A stretch of 64,000 bases of DNA, from the NCBI GenBank assembly GCA_032718475.1, contig JAUCBJ010002449.1, positions 1 to 64,000 on the forward strand, read 5' to 3'. This document shows positions 1-12,977 of the stretch, piece after piece (the stretch's first letter is position 1; each line of letters begins with the position of its first letter). The notes beneath the pieces were generated by a model, which searched no databases, had not been told where the DNA came from, and was given only the letters and a program-made list of their open reading frames with translations. Position numbers and translations under genes: made by a program. The DNA is from Nemertoderma westbladi. Taxonomy: Eukaryota > Xenacoelomorpha > Nemertodermatida > Nemertodermatidae.

Positions 1-3000
1 GAGATAGCAGAGCGAGATGGAGGTTCGATGGGAATGGGGAGATAGCAGAGCGAGATGGAGGTCCGATGGGAATGGGGAGATAGCAGAGCAAGATGGAGGT
101 TCGATGCGAATGGGGAGATAGCAGAGCGAGACGAACGTCCGATGGGAATGGGGAGATAGCAGATCAAGACGAAGGTCCGATGGGAATGGGGAGATAGCAG
201 AGCGAGATGGAGGTTCGATGGGAATGGGGAGATAGCAGAGCGAGATGGAGGTTCGATGGGAATGGGGAGATAGCAGAGCGAGATGGAGGTTCGATGGGAA
301 TGGGGAGATAGCAGAGCGAGATGGAGGTTCGATGGGAATGGGGAGATAGCAGAGCGAGATGGAGGTCCGATGGGAATGAGGAGATAGCAGAGCGAGACAA
401 AGTTCTGTTGGGAATAGGGAGATAGCAGAGCGAGACGAAGGTCCGATGGGAATGGGGAGATAGCAGAGCGAGATGGAGGTTCGATGGGAATGGGGAGATA
501 GCAGAGCGAGACGAAGGTCCGATGGGAATGGGGAGATAGCAGAGCGAGACAAAGGTCCGATGGGAATGGGGAGATAGCAGAGCGAGATGGAGGTTCGATG
601 GGAATGGGGAGATAGCAGAGCGAGATGGAGGTTCGATGGGAATGGGGAGATAGCAGAGCGAGACAAAGGTCTGATGGGAATGGGGAGATAGCAGAGTGAG
701 ACAAAGGTCCGATGGGAATGGGGAGATAGCAGAGCGAGACGAAGGTCCGATGGGAATGGGGAGATAGCAGAGTGAGACAAAGGTCCGATGGGAATGGGGA
801 GATAGCAGAGCGAGACGAAGGTCCGATGGGAATGGGGAGATAGCAGAGCGAGACAAAGGTCCGATGGGAATGGGGAGATAGCAGAGCGAGATGGAGGTTC
901 GATGGGAATGGGGAGATAGCAGAGTGAGATGGAGGTTCGATGGGAATGGGGAGATAGCAGAGCGAGATGGAGGTTCGATGGGAATGGGGAGATAGCAGAG
1001 CGAGACAAAGGTCCGATGAGAATGGGGAGATAGCAGAGCGAGACGAAGGTCCGATGGGAATGGGGAGATAGCAGAGCGAGATGGAGGTTCGATGGGAATG
1101 GGGAGATAGCAGAGCGAGACAAAGGTCCGATGGGAATGGGGAGATAGCAGAGCGAGACAAAGGTCCGATGGGAATGGGGAGATAGCAGAGCGAGATGGTG
1201 GTTCGATGGGAATGGGGAGATAGCAGAGCGAGATGGAGGTTTGATGGGAATGGGGAGATAGCAGAGCGAGACAAAGGTCCGATGGGAATGGGGAGATAGC
1301 AGAGCGAGACGAAGGTCCAATGGGAATGGGGAGATAGCAGAGCGAGACGAAGGTCCGATGGGAATGGGGAGATAGCAGAGCGAGATGGAGGTTTGATGGG
1401 AATGGGGAGATAGCAGAGCAAGACAAAGGTCCGATGGGAATGGGGAGATAGCAGAGCGAGACGAAGGTCCGATGGGAATGGGGAGATAGCAGAGCGAGAT
1501 GGAGGTTCGATGGGAATGGGGAGATAGCAGAGCGAGATGGAGGTTCGATGGGAATGGGGAGATAGCAGAGCGAGATGGTGGTTCGATGGGAATGGGGGGA
1601 TAGCAGAAGAGGGGGAGGTCCGATGGGAATGAGGAGATAGCAGAGCGAGACAAAGGTCCAATGGGAATGGGGAGATAGCAGAGCGAGATGGAGGTTCGAT
1701 GGGAATGGGGAGATAGCAGAGCGAGATGGAGGTTCGATGGGAATGGGGAGATAGCAGAGCGAGACAAAGGTCCGATGGGAATGGGGAGATAGCAGAGCGA
1801 GATGGAGGTTCGATGGGAATGGGGAGATAGCAAGGCGAGATGGTGGTTCGATGGGAATGGGGAGATAGCAGAGCGAGATGGAGGTTTGATGGGAATGGGG
1901 AGATAGCAGAGCGAGACAAAGGTCCGATGGGAATGGGGAGATAGCAGAGCGAGATGGAGGTTCGATGGGAATGGGGAGATAGCAGAGCGAGATGGAGGTT
2001 CGATGGGAATGGGGAGATAGCAGAGCGAGACAAAGGTCCGATGGGAATGGGGAGATAGCAGAGCAAGACGAAGGTCCGATGGGAATGGGGAGATAGCAGA
2101 GCGAGACAAAGGTCCGATGGGAATGGGGAGATAGCAGAGCGAGACGAAGGTCCGATGGGAATGGGGAGATAGCAGAGCGAGATGAAGGTCCGATGGGAAT
2201 GGGGAGATAGCAGAGCGAGATGGTGGTTCGATGGGAATGGGGAGATAGCAGAGCGAGATGGAGGTTTGATGGGAATGGGGAGATAGCAGAGCGAGACAAA
2301 GGTCCGATGGGAATGGGGAGATAGCAGAGCGAGACGAAGGTCCAATGGGAATGGGGAGATAGCAGAGCGAGACGAAGGTCCGATGGGAATGGGGAGATAG
2401 CAGAGCGAGATGGAGGTTTGATGGGAATGGGGAGATAGCAGAGCAAGACAAAGGTCCGATGGGAATGGGGAGATAGCAGAGCGAGACGAAGGTCCGATGG
2501 GAATGGGGAGATAGCAGAGCGAGATGGAGGTTCGATGGGAATGGGGAGATAGCAGAGCGAGATGGAGGTTCGATGGGAATGGGGAGATAGCAGAGCGAGA
2601 TGGTGGTTCGATGGGAATGGGGGGATAGCAGAAGAGGGGGAGGTCCGATGGGAATGAGGAGATAGCAGAGCGAGACAAAGGTCCAATGGGAATGGGGAGA
2701 TAGCAGAGCGAGATGGAGGTTCGATGGGAATGGGGAGATAGCAGAGCGAGATGGAGGTTCGATGGGAATGGGGAGATAGCAGAGCGAGACAAAGGTCCGA
2801 TGGGAATGGGGAGATAGCAGAGCGAGATGGAGGTTCGATGGGAATGGGGAGATAGCAAGGCGAGATGGTGGTTCGATGGGAATGGGGAGATAGCAGAGCG
2901 AGATGGAGGTTTGATGGGAATGGGGAGATAGCAGAGCGAGACAAAGGTCCGATGGGAATGGGGAGATAGCAGAGCGAGATGGAGGTTCGATGGGAATGGG

Positions 3001-6000
3001 GAGATAGCAGAGCGAGATGGAGGTTCGATGGGAATGGGGAGATAGCAGAGCGAGACAAAGGTCCGATGGGAATGGGGAGATAGCAGAGCAAGACGAAGGT
3101 CCGATGGGAATGGGGAGATAGCAGAGCGAGACAAAGGTCCGATGGGAATGGGGAGATAGCAGAGCGAGACGAAGGTCCGATGGGAATGGGGAGATAGCAG
3201 AGCGAGATGAAGGTCCGATGGGAATGGGGAGATAGCAGAGCGAGACAAAGGTCCGATGGGAATGGGGAGATAGAGGAGCGAGACGGAGGTCTGATGGGAA
3301 TGGGGAGATAGCCGAGCGAGACAAAGGTCCGATGGGAATGGGGAGATAGAGGAGCGAGACGGAGGTCTGATGGGAATGGGGAGATAGCAGAGCGAGACGA
3401 AGGTCCGATGGGAATGGGGAGATAGCAGAGCGAGACGAAGGTCCGATGGGAATGGGGAGATAGCAGAGCGAGATGGAGGTTCGATGGGAATGGGGAGATA
3501 GCAGAGCGAGACGAGGGTCTGTTGGGAATGGGGAGATAGCAGAGCAAGACGAAGGTCCGATGGTATTGGGGAGATAGCAGAGCGAGATGGAGGTTCGATG
3601 GGAATGGGGAGATAGCAGAGCGAGATGGAGGTTCGATGGGAATGGGGAGATAGCAGAGCGAGATGGAGGTTCGATGGGAATGGGGAGATAGCAGAGCGAG
3701 ATGGAGGTTCGATGGGAATGGGGAGATAGCAGAGCGAGATGGAGGTCCGATGGGAATGGGGAGATAGCAGAGCGAGATGGAGGTTCGATGGGAATGGGGA
3801 GATAGCAGAGCGAGATGGAGGTTCGATGGGAATGGGGAGATAGCAGAGCGAGATGGAGGTTCGATGGGAATGGGGAGATAGCAGAGCGAGATGGAGGTTC
3901 GATGGGAATGGGGAGATAGCAGAGCGAGATGGAGGTCCGATGGGAATGGGGAGATAGCAGAGCAAGATGGAGGTTCGATGCGAATGGGGAGATAGCAGAG
4001 CGAGACGAACGTCCGATGGGAATGGGGAGATAGCAGAGCAAGACGAAGGTCCGATGGGAATGGGGAGATAGCAGAGCGAGATGGAGGTTCGATGGGAATG
4101 GGGAGATAGCAGAGCGAGATGGAGGTTCGATGGGAATGGGGAGATAGCAGAGCGAGATGGAGGTTCGATGGGAATGGGGAGATAGCAGAGCGAGATGGAG
4201 GTTCGATGGGAATGGGGAGATAGCAGAGCGAGATGGAGGTCCGATGGGAATGAGGAGATAGCAGAGCGAGACAAAGTTCTGTTGGGAATAGGGAGATAGC
4301 AGAGCGAGACGAAGGTCCGATGGGAATGGGGAGATAGCAGAGCGAGATGGAGGTTCGATGGGAATGGGGAGATAGCAGAGCGAGACGAAGGTCCGATGGG
4401 AATGGGGAGATAGCAGAGCGAGACAAAGGTCCGATGGGAATGGGGAGATAGCAGAGCGAGATGGAGGTTCGATGGGAATGGGGAGATAGCAGAGCGAGAT
4501 GGAGGTTCGATGGGAATGGGGAGATAGCAGAGCGAGACAAAGGTCTGATGGGAATGGGGAGATAGCAGAGTGAGACAAAGGTCCGATGGGAATGGGGAGA
4601 TAGCAGAGCGAGACGAAGGTCCGATGGGAATGGGGAGATAGCAGAGTGAGACAAAGGTCCGATGGGAATGGGGAGATAGCAGAGCGAGACGAAGGTCCGA
4701 TGGGAATGGGGAGATAGCAGAGCGAGACAAAGGTCCGATGGGAATGGGGAGATAGCAGAGCGAGATGGAGGTTCGATGGGAATGGGGAGATAGCAGAGTG
4801 AGATGGAGGTTCGATGGGAATGGGGAGATAGCAGAGCGAGATGGAGGTTCGATGGGAATGGGGAGATAGCAGAGCGAGACAAAGGTCCGATGAGAATGGG
4901 GAGATAGCAGAGCGAGACGAAGGTCCGATGGGAATGGGGAGATAGCAGAGCGAGATGGAGGTTCGATGGGAATGGGGAGATAGCAGAGCGAGACAAAGGT
5001 CCGATGGGAATGGGGAGATAGCAGAGCGAGACAAAGGTCCGATGGGAATGGGGAGATAGCAGAGCGAGATGGTGGTTCGATGGGAATGGGGAGATAGCAG
5101 AGCGAGATGGAGGTTTGATGGGAATGGGGAGATAGCAGAGCAAGACAAAGGTCCGATGGGAATGGGGAGATAGCAGAGCGAGACGAAGGTCCAATGGGAA
5201 TGGGGAGATAGCAGAGCGAGACGAAGGTCCGATGGGAATGGGGAGATAGCAGAGCGAGATGGAGGTTTGATGGGAATGGGGAGATAGCAGAGCGAGACAA
5301 AGGTCCGATGGGAATGGGGAGATAGCAGAGCGAGACGAAGGTCCGATGGGAATGGGGAGATAGCAGAGCGAGATGGAGGTTCGATGGGAATGGGGAGATA
5401 GCAGAGCGAGATGGAGGTTCGATGGGAATGGGGAGATAGCAGAGCGAGATGGTGGTTCGATGGGAATGGGGGGATAGCAGAAGAGGGGGAGGTCCGATGG
5501 GAATGAGGAGATAGCACAGCGAGACAAAGGTCCAATGGGAATGGGGAGATAGCAGAGCGAGATGGAGGTTCGATGGGAATGGGGAGATAGCAGAGCGAGA
5601 TGGAGGTTCGATGGGAATGGGGAGATAGCAGAGCGAGACAAAGGTCCGATGGGAATGGGGAGATAGCAGAGCGAGATGGAGGTTCGATGGGAATGGGGAG
5701 ATAGCAAGGCGAGATGGTGGTTCGATGGGAATGGGGAGATAGCAGAGCGAGATGGAGGTTTGATGGGAATGGGGAGATAGCAGAGCGAGACAAAGGTCCG
5801 ATGGGAATGGGGAGATAGCAGAGCGAGATGGAGGTTCGATGGGAATGGGGAGATAGCAGAGCGAGATGGAGGTTCGATGGGAATGGGGAGATAGCAGAGC
5901 GAGACAAAGGTCCGATGGGAATGGGGAGATAGCAGAGCAAGACGAAGGTCCGATGGGAATGGGGAGATAGCAGAGCGAGACAAAGGTCCGATGGGAATGG

Positions 6001-7680
6001 GGAGATAGCAGAGCGAGACGAAGGTCCGATGGGAATGGGGAGATAGCAGAGCGAGAGGAAGGTCCGATGGGAATGGGGAGATAGCAGAGCGAGACAAAGG
6101 TCCGATGGGAATGGGGAGATAGAGGAGCGAGACGGAGGTCTGATGGGAATGGGGAGATAGCCGAGCGAGACAAAGGTCCGATGGGAATGGGGAGATAGAG
6201 GAGCGAGACGGAGGTCTGATGGGAATGGGGAGATAGCAGAGCGAGACGAAGGTCCGATGGGAATGGGGAGATAGCAGAGCGAGACGAAGGTCCGATGGGA
6301 ATGGGGAGATAGCAGAGCGAGATGGAGGTTCGATGGGAATGGGGAGATAGCAGAGCGAGACGAGGGTCTGTTGGGAATGGGGAGATGGCAGAGCGAGATG
6401 GTGGTCCGATGGGAATAGGGAGATAGCAGAGCGAGATGGAGGTTCGATGGGAATGGGGAGATAGCAGAGCGAGATGGAGGTTCGATGGGGGGAGATAGCA
6501 GAGCGAGACGAAGGTCCGATGGGAATGGGGAGATAGCAGAGCGAGACGAAGGTCCGATGGGAATGGGGAGATAGCAGAGCGAGATGGAGGTTCGATGGGA
6601 ATGGGGAGATAGCAGAGCGAGATGGAGGTTCGATGGGAATGGGGAGATAGCAGAGCGAGATGGAGGTTCGATGGGAATGGGGAGATAGCAGAGCGAGATG
6701 GAGGTTCGATGCGAATGGGGAGATAGCAGAGCGAGACGAGGGTCTGTTGGGAATGGGGAGATGGCAGAGCGAGATGGTGGTCCGATGGGAATAGGGAGAT
6801 AGCAGAGCGAGATGGAGGTTCGATGGGAATGGGGGGATAGCAGAGCGAGACGAAGTTCTGTTGGGAATGGGGAGATAGCAGAGTGAGATGGTGGTCCGAT
6901 GGGAATAGGGAGATAGCAGAGTGAGATGGTGGTCCGATGGGAATAGGGAGATAGCAGAGCGAGATGGAGGTTCGATGGGAATGGGGAGATAGCAGAGCGA
7001 GACGAAGGTCCGATGGGAATGGGGAGATAGCAGAGCGAGACGAAGGTCCGATGGGAATGGGGAGATAGCAGAGCGAGACGAAGGTTCGATGGGAATGGGG
7101 GGATAGCAGAGCGAGACGAAGGTCCGATGGGAATGGGGAGATAGCAGAGCGAGATGGAGGTTCGATGGGAATGGGGAGATAGCAGAGCGAGACAAAGGTC
7201 TGATTGAAATGGGGAAATAGCAGAGCGAGACGAAGGTCCGATGGGAATGGGGAGATAGCAGAGCGAGACGAAGGTTCGATGGGAATGGGGGGATAGCAGA
7301 GCGAGACGGAGGTCTGATGGGAATGGGGAGATAGCAGAGCGAGATGGAGGTTCGATGGGAATGGGGAGATAGCAGAGCGAGATGGAGGTTCGATGGGGGG
7401 AGATAGCAGAGCGAGACGAAGTTCTGTTGGGAATGGGGAGATAGCAGAGCGAGATGGTGGTCCAATGGGAATAGGGAGATAGCAGAGCGAGATGGAGGTT
7501 CGATGGGAATGGGGAGATAGCAGAGCGAGATGGAGGTTCGATGGGGGGAGATAGCAGAGCGAGACGAAGTTCTGTTGGGAATGGGGAGATAGCAGAGCGA
7601 GATGGTGGTCCGATGGGAATATGGAGATAGCAGAGCGAGATGGAGGTTCGATGGGAATGGGGAGATAGCAGAGCGAGACG
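1..7680. repeat. 38-bp minisatellite array, about 202 units
   Basis: Head-to-tail copies of a 38-bp unit with the core GAGATAGCAGAGCGAGAYGG followed by AGGTYCGATGGGAATGGG. The plus strand is purine-rich, so the strand that is sense for the neighbouring host gene is pyrimidine-rich. Units fall into recurring variants (GATGGAGGTTC, GACGAAGGTCC, GACAAAGGTCC). Rarer markers, a 1-bp-short unit at about 1601, 2626 and 5475 and a GATGCGAA unit at about 101 and 3975, show that blocks have been duplicated at larger scale. The array starts before the window and ends at a sharp join to the next array. It lies downstream of the last host exon seen, so it is probably intronic. The minus strand has very few stop codons, which gives a long artefactual reading frame. 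Confidence 0.97.
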
Positions 7681-9446
7681 AATTCAGCTGTACTCAATGA
7701 CTAAAAAAGGAAGCCCCGCCACATATTCACTCATGTTAATACTTCATTAATTCAGCTGTACACAATGACTAAACAAGGAAGACACCCCACATATTCACTT
7801 ATGTTAATACTTCATTAATTCAGCTGTACTCAATGACTAAACAAGGAAGACACCCCACATATTCACTCATGTTAATACTTCATTAATTCAGCTGTACTCA
7901 ATGACTAAACAAGGAAGACACCCCACATATTATTCACTCATGTTAATACTTCATTAATTCAGCTGTACACAATGACTAAACAAGGGAGACACCCCACATA
8001 TTCACTCATGTTAATACTTCATTAATTCAGCTGTACACAATGACTGAACAAGGAAGACACCCCACATATTCACTCATGTTAATACTTCATTAATTCAGCT
8101 GTACTCAATGACTAAAAAAGGAAGCCATGCCACATATTCACTTATGTTAATACTTCATTAATTCAGCTGTACTCAATGACTAAACAAGGAAGACACCCCA
8201 CATATTCACTCATGTTAATACTTCATTAATTCAGCTGTACTCAATGACTAAACAAGGAAGACACCCCACATATTATTCACTCATGTTAATACTTCATTAA
8301 TTCAGCTGTACACAATGACTAAACAAGGAAGACACCCCACATATTCACTCATGTTAATACTTCATTAATTCAGCTGTACACAATGACTGAACAAGGAAGA
8401 CACCCCACATATTCACTCATGTTAATACTTCATTTAATTCAGCTGTACTCAATGACTAAAAAAGGAAGCCATGCCACATATTCACTCATGTTAATACTTC
8501 ATTAATTCAGCTGTACACAATGACTAAACAAGGAAGACACCCCATATATTCACTCATGTTAATACTTCATTAATTCAGCTGTACACAATGACTGAACAAG
8601 GAAGACACCCCACATATTCACTCATGTTAATACTTCATTAATTCAGCTGTACACAATGACTAAACAAGGAAGACACCCCATATATTCACTCATGTTAATA
8701 CTTCATTAATTCAGCTAGCTGTACACAATGACTAAACAAGGAAGACACCCCACATATTCACTCATGTTAATACTTCATTAATTCAGCTGTACACAATGAC
8801 TGAACAAGGAAGACACCCCACATATTCACTCATGTTAATACTTCATTTAATTCAGCTGTACTCAATGACTAAAGAGGAAGCCATGCCACATATTCACTCA
8901 TGTTAATACTTCATTAATTCAGCTGTACACAATGACTAAACAAGGAAGACACCCCACATATTCACTCATGTTAATACTTCATTAATTCAGCTGTACACAA
9001 TGACTGAACAAGGAAGACACCCCACATATTCACTCATGTTAATACTTCATTTAATTCAGCTGTACTCAATGACTAAAAAAGGAAGCCATGCCACATATTC
9101 ACTCATGTTAATACTTCATTAATTCAGCTGTACACAATGACTAAACAAGGAAGACACCCCATATATTCACCCATGTTAATACTTCATTAATTCAGCTGTA
9201 CACAATGACTGAACAAGGAAGACACCCCACATATTCACTCATGTTAATACTTCATTTAATTCAGCTGTACTCAATGACTAAAAAAGGAAGCCATGCCACA
9301 TATTCACTCATGTTAATACTTCATTAATTCAGCTGTACACAATGACTAAACAAGGAAGATACCCCACATACTCACTCATGTTAATACTTCATTAATTCAG
9401 CTGTACTCAATGACTAAACAAGGAAGACACCCCACATATTCACTTA
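7681..9446. repeat. 68-bp minisatellite array, about 26 units
   Basis: Tandem 68-bp units, each starting AATTCAGCTGTAC and containing AATGACTAAACAAGGAAG and TTCACTCATGTTAATACTTC. Variants include CTAAAAAAGGAAGCCATGCC, TGAACAAGG, an extra T (CATTTAATTC) and a 4-bp duplication (CAGCTAGCTG) near 8716. From about 8840 onward the extra-T variant recurs about every 204-205 bp, giving a three-unit higher-order repeat. On the minus (host-sense) strand each unit carries a pyrimidine tract followed by TTTAG, which resembles a 3' splice site. Probably the same intron as the flanking arrays. Confidence 0.96.
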
Positions 9447-10056
9447 TACTCACCTGTTTCTACCTACAGTTACTGTAACTACTAGATACTCACCTGTTTC
9501 TACCTACAGTTACTGTAACTACTAGATACTCACCTGTTTCTACCTACAGTTACTGTAACTACTAGATACTCACCTGTTTCTACCTACAGTTACTGTAACT
9601 ACTAGATACTCACCTGTTTCTACCTACAGTTACTGTAACTACTAGATACTCACCTGTTTCTACCTACAGTTACTGTAACTACTAGATACTCACCTGTTTC
9701 TACCTACAGTTACTGTAACTACTAGATACTCACCTGTTTCTACCTACAGTTACTGTAACTACTAGATACTCACCTGTTTCTACCTACAGTTACTGTAACT
9801 ACTAGATACTCACCTGTTTCTACCTACAGTTACTGTAACTACTAGATACTCACCTGTTTCTACCTACAGTTACTGTAACTACTAGATACTCACCTGTTTC
9901 TACCTACAGTTACTGTAACTACTAGATACTCACCTGTTTCTACCTACAGTTACTGTAACTACTAGATACTCACCTGTTTCTACCTACAGTTACTGTAACT
10001 ACTAGATACTCACCTGTTTCTACCTACAGTTACTGTAACTACTAGATACTCACCTG
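9447..10056. repeat. 40-bp minisatellite array built on a splice donor, about 15 units
   Basis: Almost perfect 40-bp tandem units (TACTCACCTGTTTCTACC, then TACAGTTACTGTAACTACTAGA). On the minus strand every unit contains AGAAACAG|GTGAGTATC, an optimal 5' splice site. The last copy, at 10054, is the functional donor of the adjacent host exon, where the exon side reads AGAAGCAG. The repeat therefore includes the exon-intron junction. Units are nearly identical, which suggests recent amplification. Confidence 0.95.
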
Positions 10057-10198
10057 CTTCTGTTTATAATTACTCCCTCTATGTAGTTTAGCTAGATGAT
10101 ACATGGTGGTGGCGACTAATAGATTCGATTTACCGAAACTGTGTTCCCGGATAGAAAGACAACGGATGTACATCGACTCAGCTCTGCCGATATCCAAA
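10054..10198 (-). CDS. Host gene exon 8 (seen): TPR unit
   Basis: A 145-nt exon. The acceptor is a pyrimidine-rich tract ending GGTTTCAG at 10200-10199. The donor is GAAGCAG|GTGAGTATC at 10053, a strong match to consensus. The translation includes LDIGRAESMYIRCLSIREHS and ends AKLHRGSNYKQKQ. GRAESMYIRCLSIRE is a typical TPR helix A/B of the kinesin-light-chain/nephrocystin type. Its first base completes the codon CA|T (His) left by the preceding exon 10611-10462. The exon ends on a codon boundary, so the next exon, outside the window to the left, should start in phase 0. The 40-bp array begins exactly at its donor. The family call is confident; the exact paralogue is not. Confidence 0.82.
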
Positions 10199-10461
10199 CT
10201 GAAACCAACAAGAAACAGGGCCGCGATAAAGAGAGATTCACTTTGTATTACATCAGTAGTTCTATCCACAATACAAGCCGTGGGAGGCAGTATTAGCAGG
10301 TCAAAATAAAATTGGATAAAATAGATACATAAGTACACATCGGCGTAAACAACAATCCAAAATATGAAATATAAATAATTAGAATAAATTTTCAGTATTT
10401 CAGTGTAGTGTAAAATTTAATCTGCTAAAAGTGAAATTTAACTGAATGATATTTTACTCAC
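10199..10461 (-). other. Short AT-rich intron, 263 bp, no repeat
   Basis: Lies between host exons 7 and 8 with donor GTGAGT at 10461-10456 and acceptor TTTCAG at 10204-10199. The sequence is AT-rich with no tandem repeat. It is one of only two repeat-free introns in the gene. Confidence 0.75.
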
Positions 10462-10611
10462 TGCGTTGTGTTTTTAGAATGGCTGAGCATTCCTGCGAAA
10501 TCATTAAGAACTTCGGCTACCAGGGGGTGAGACAGACCGTACCACTTCTCGCGCGCCTCTAGCGCCAACTGGAAGTATTTACTCGATTTGTACCAATCCA
10601 TCATCCTAGAT
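10462..10611 (-). CDS. Host gene exon 7 (seen): TPR unit
   Basis: A 150-nt exon with acceptor TTGCTTTTATTAG at 10613-10612 and donor GTGAGTAAAA starting at 10461. The translation begins SRMMDWYKSSKYFQLALEAR and continues EKWYGLSHPLVAEVLNDFAG, then MLSHSKNTT. The pattern A-L-x-x-R-E-K-x-Y-G-x-x-H-P-x-V-A-x-x-L-N is a classic TPR of the kinesin-light-chain/nephrocystin class. The first base completes CG|A (Arg) from exon 13128-12978. The last two bases (CA) are completed by T of exon 10198-10054. An alternative acceptor 6 nt further in (ATCTAG) keeps the same frame. Confidence 0.83.
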
Positions 10612-10639
10612 CTAATAAAAGCAAAAGTAATATAAATCT

Positions 10640-12928
10640 CAGACACAGACACCCTGACACAGACACCCGGACACAGACAACCGGACACAGACACCCGGAT
10701 ACAGACACCCGGACACAGACACACGGACACAGACACCCGGACACTGACACCCGGACACAGAGACACCCGGACACAGACACCCGGACACACAGACACCCGG
10801 TCACAAACACCCGGACACAGACACCCTGACACAGACACCCGGACACAGACACGCGGATACAGACACGCGGACACAGACACACGGACACAGACACCCGGAC
10901 ACTGACACCCGGACACAGAGACACCCGGACACAGACACCCGGACACACAGACACCCGGTCACAAACACCCGGACACAGACACCCTGACACAGACACCCGG
11001 ACACAGACACCCGGACACAGACACACGGACACAGACACCCGGACACAGACACCCGGACACACAGACACCCGGACACAAACACCCGGACACAGACACCCTG
11101 ACACAGACACCCGGACACAGACACCCGGACACAGACACACGGACACAGACACCCGGACACAGACACCCGGACACACAGACACCCGGACACAGACACAGAC
11201 ACCCGGACTCAGACACACGGACACAGACACCCGGACACAGACACCCGGACACAGACACACGGACACAGACACCCGGACACACAGACACACGGACACAGAC
11301 ACCCGGACACAGACACCCGGACACAGACACCCGGACACAGACACCCGGACACAGACACACGGACACAGACACCCGGACACAGACACCCGGACACAGAGAC
11401 CCGGATACAGACACACGGACACAGACACCCGGACACAGACACTCGGACACAGACACATGAACACGGACACAGACACACGGACACAGACACTCGGACACAG
11501 ACACACGGACACAGACACCCGGACACAGACACTCGGACACAGACACACGGACACGGACACCCGGACACAGACACACGGTCACAGACACACGGAAACGGAC
11601 ACAGACACCCGGACACAGACACACGGTCACAGACACACGGACACAGACACCCGGACACAGACACCCGGACACAGACACTCGGACACAGACACCCGGACAC
11701 ACGGACACAGACACCCGGACACAGACACCCGGACACAGACACACGGACACAGACACGCGGACACAGACACAGACACCCGGACACAGACACACGGACACAG
11801 ACACCCGAAAAAAGACACCCGGACACAGACACACGGACACACAGACACCCGGACACACAGACACCCGGACACACAGACACCCGGACACAGACACACGGAC
11901 ACAGACACACGGACACAGACACCCGGACACAGACACACGGACACAGACAACCGGACACAGACACACGGATACAGACACCCGGACACACGGACACAGAACC
12001 CGGACACAGACACCCGGACACAGACACAGACACACGGACACAGACACCCGGACAGACACCCGGACACAGACACCCGGACACAGACACACGGACACAAACA
12101 CACGGACACAGACACACGGACACAGACACTCGGACACAGACACCCGGATACAGACACGCGGACACAGACACCCGGACACAGACACCCGGACACAGACACC
12201 CGGACACAGACACCCGGACACAGACACAGACACCCGGACACAGACACCCGGACACAGACACACGGACACAGATACGCGGACACAGACACCCGGACACAGA
12301 CACCCGGACACAGACACACGGACACAGACACCCGGACACAGACACCCGGACACATAGACACAGACACCCGGACACACAGACACAGACACCCGGACACAGA
12401 CACACGGACACAGACACACGGACACAGACACCCGGATACAGACACCTGGACACAGACACACGGACACAGAGACCCGGATACAGACACCCGGACACAGACA
12501 CCCGGACACACAGACACCCGGACACACAGACACCCGGACACAGACACACGGACACAGGCACACGGACACAGACACCCGGACACACACACCCGGACACAGA
12601 CACCCGGACAATGACACACGGACACACAGACACCCGGACACACAGACACACGGACACAGACACCCGGACACAGACACCGGGACACAGACACCCGGACACA
12701 GACACACGGACACAGACACCCGGACACAGACACCCGGACACAGACACACGGACACCCGGACACAGACACGGACACATACACCCTGACACACAGACACCCG
12801 GACACGGACACAGACACCCGGACACAGACACCCGGACACCCGGACACAGACACCCGGACACGGACACAGACACCCGGACACAGACGCCCGGACACACAGA
12901 CACGGACACGACACGGACACAGACACCC
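10640..12928. repeat. 14-bp GACA-rich minisatellite array filling intron 6
   Basis: About 160 copies of a unit near GGACACAGACACCC, alternating with GGACACAGACACAC and occasional 16-bp or shortened units (GGACACACAGACACCC, CCGGACACCCGG). It is less homogeneous than the other arrays. It fills nearly all of the 2,366-bp intron, starting about 50 bp after the donor of exon 13128-12978 and stopping about 25 bp before the acceptor of exon 10611-10462. On the host-sense strand it reads as GGGTGTCTGTGTCC repeats, a GT-rich tract that could adopt non-B structures. Long open frames on both strands are by-products of the repeat. Confidence 0.95.
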
Positions 12929-12977
12929 ATGCAAGTAAAAAACCTAATAAAATAACGGAGTTGCTCTAACCACTAAC

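Noticed and set aside
164-7465. A 2,433-codon open frame on the minus strand, repeating a 38-residue pattern
   Set aside because: The DNA unit is 38 bp, so the same peptide arises by reading three units in three phases. Stops are simply absent from the unit. There is no start context, domain or complex sequence, and the array is probably intronic.
10601-12955. Long open frames on both strands rich in CVRVS or TDTRTQ
   Set aside because: All are translations of the 14-bp GACA-rich array inside an intron bounded by phase-matched host exons.
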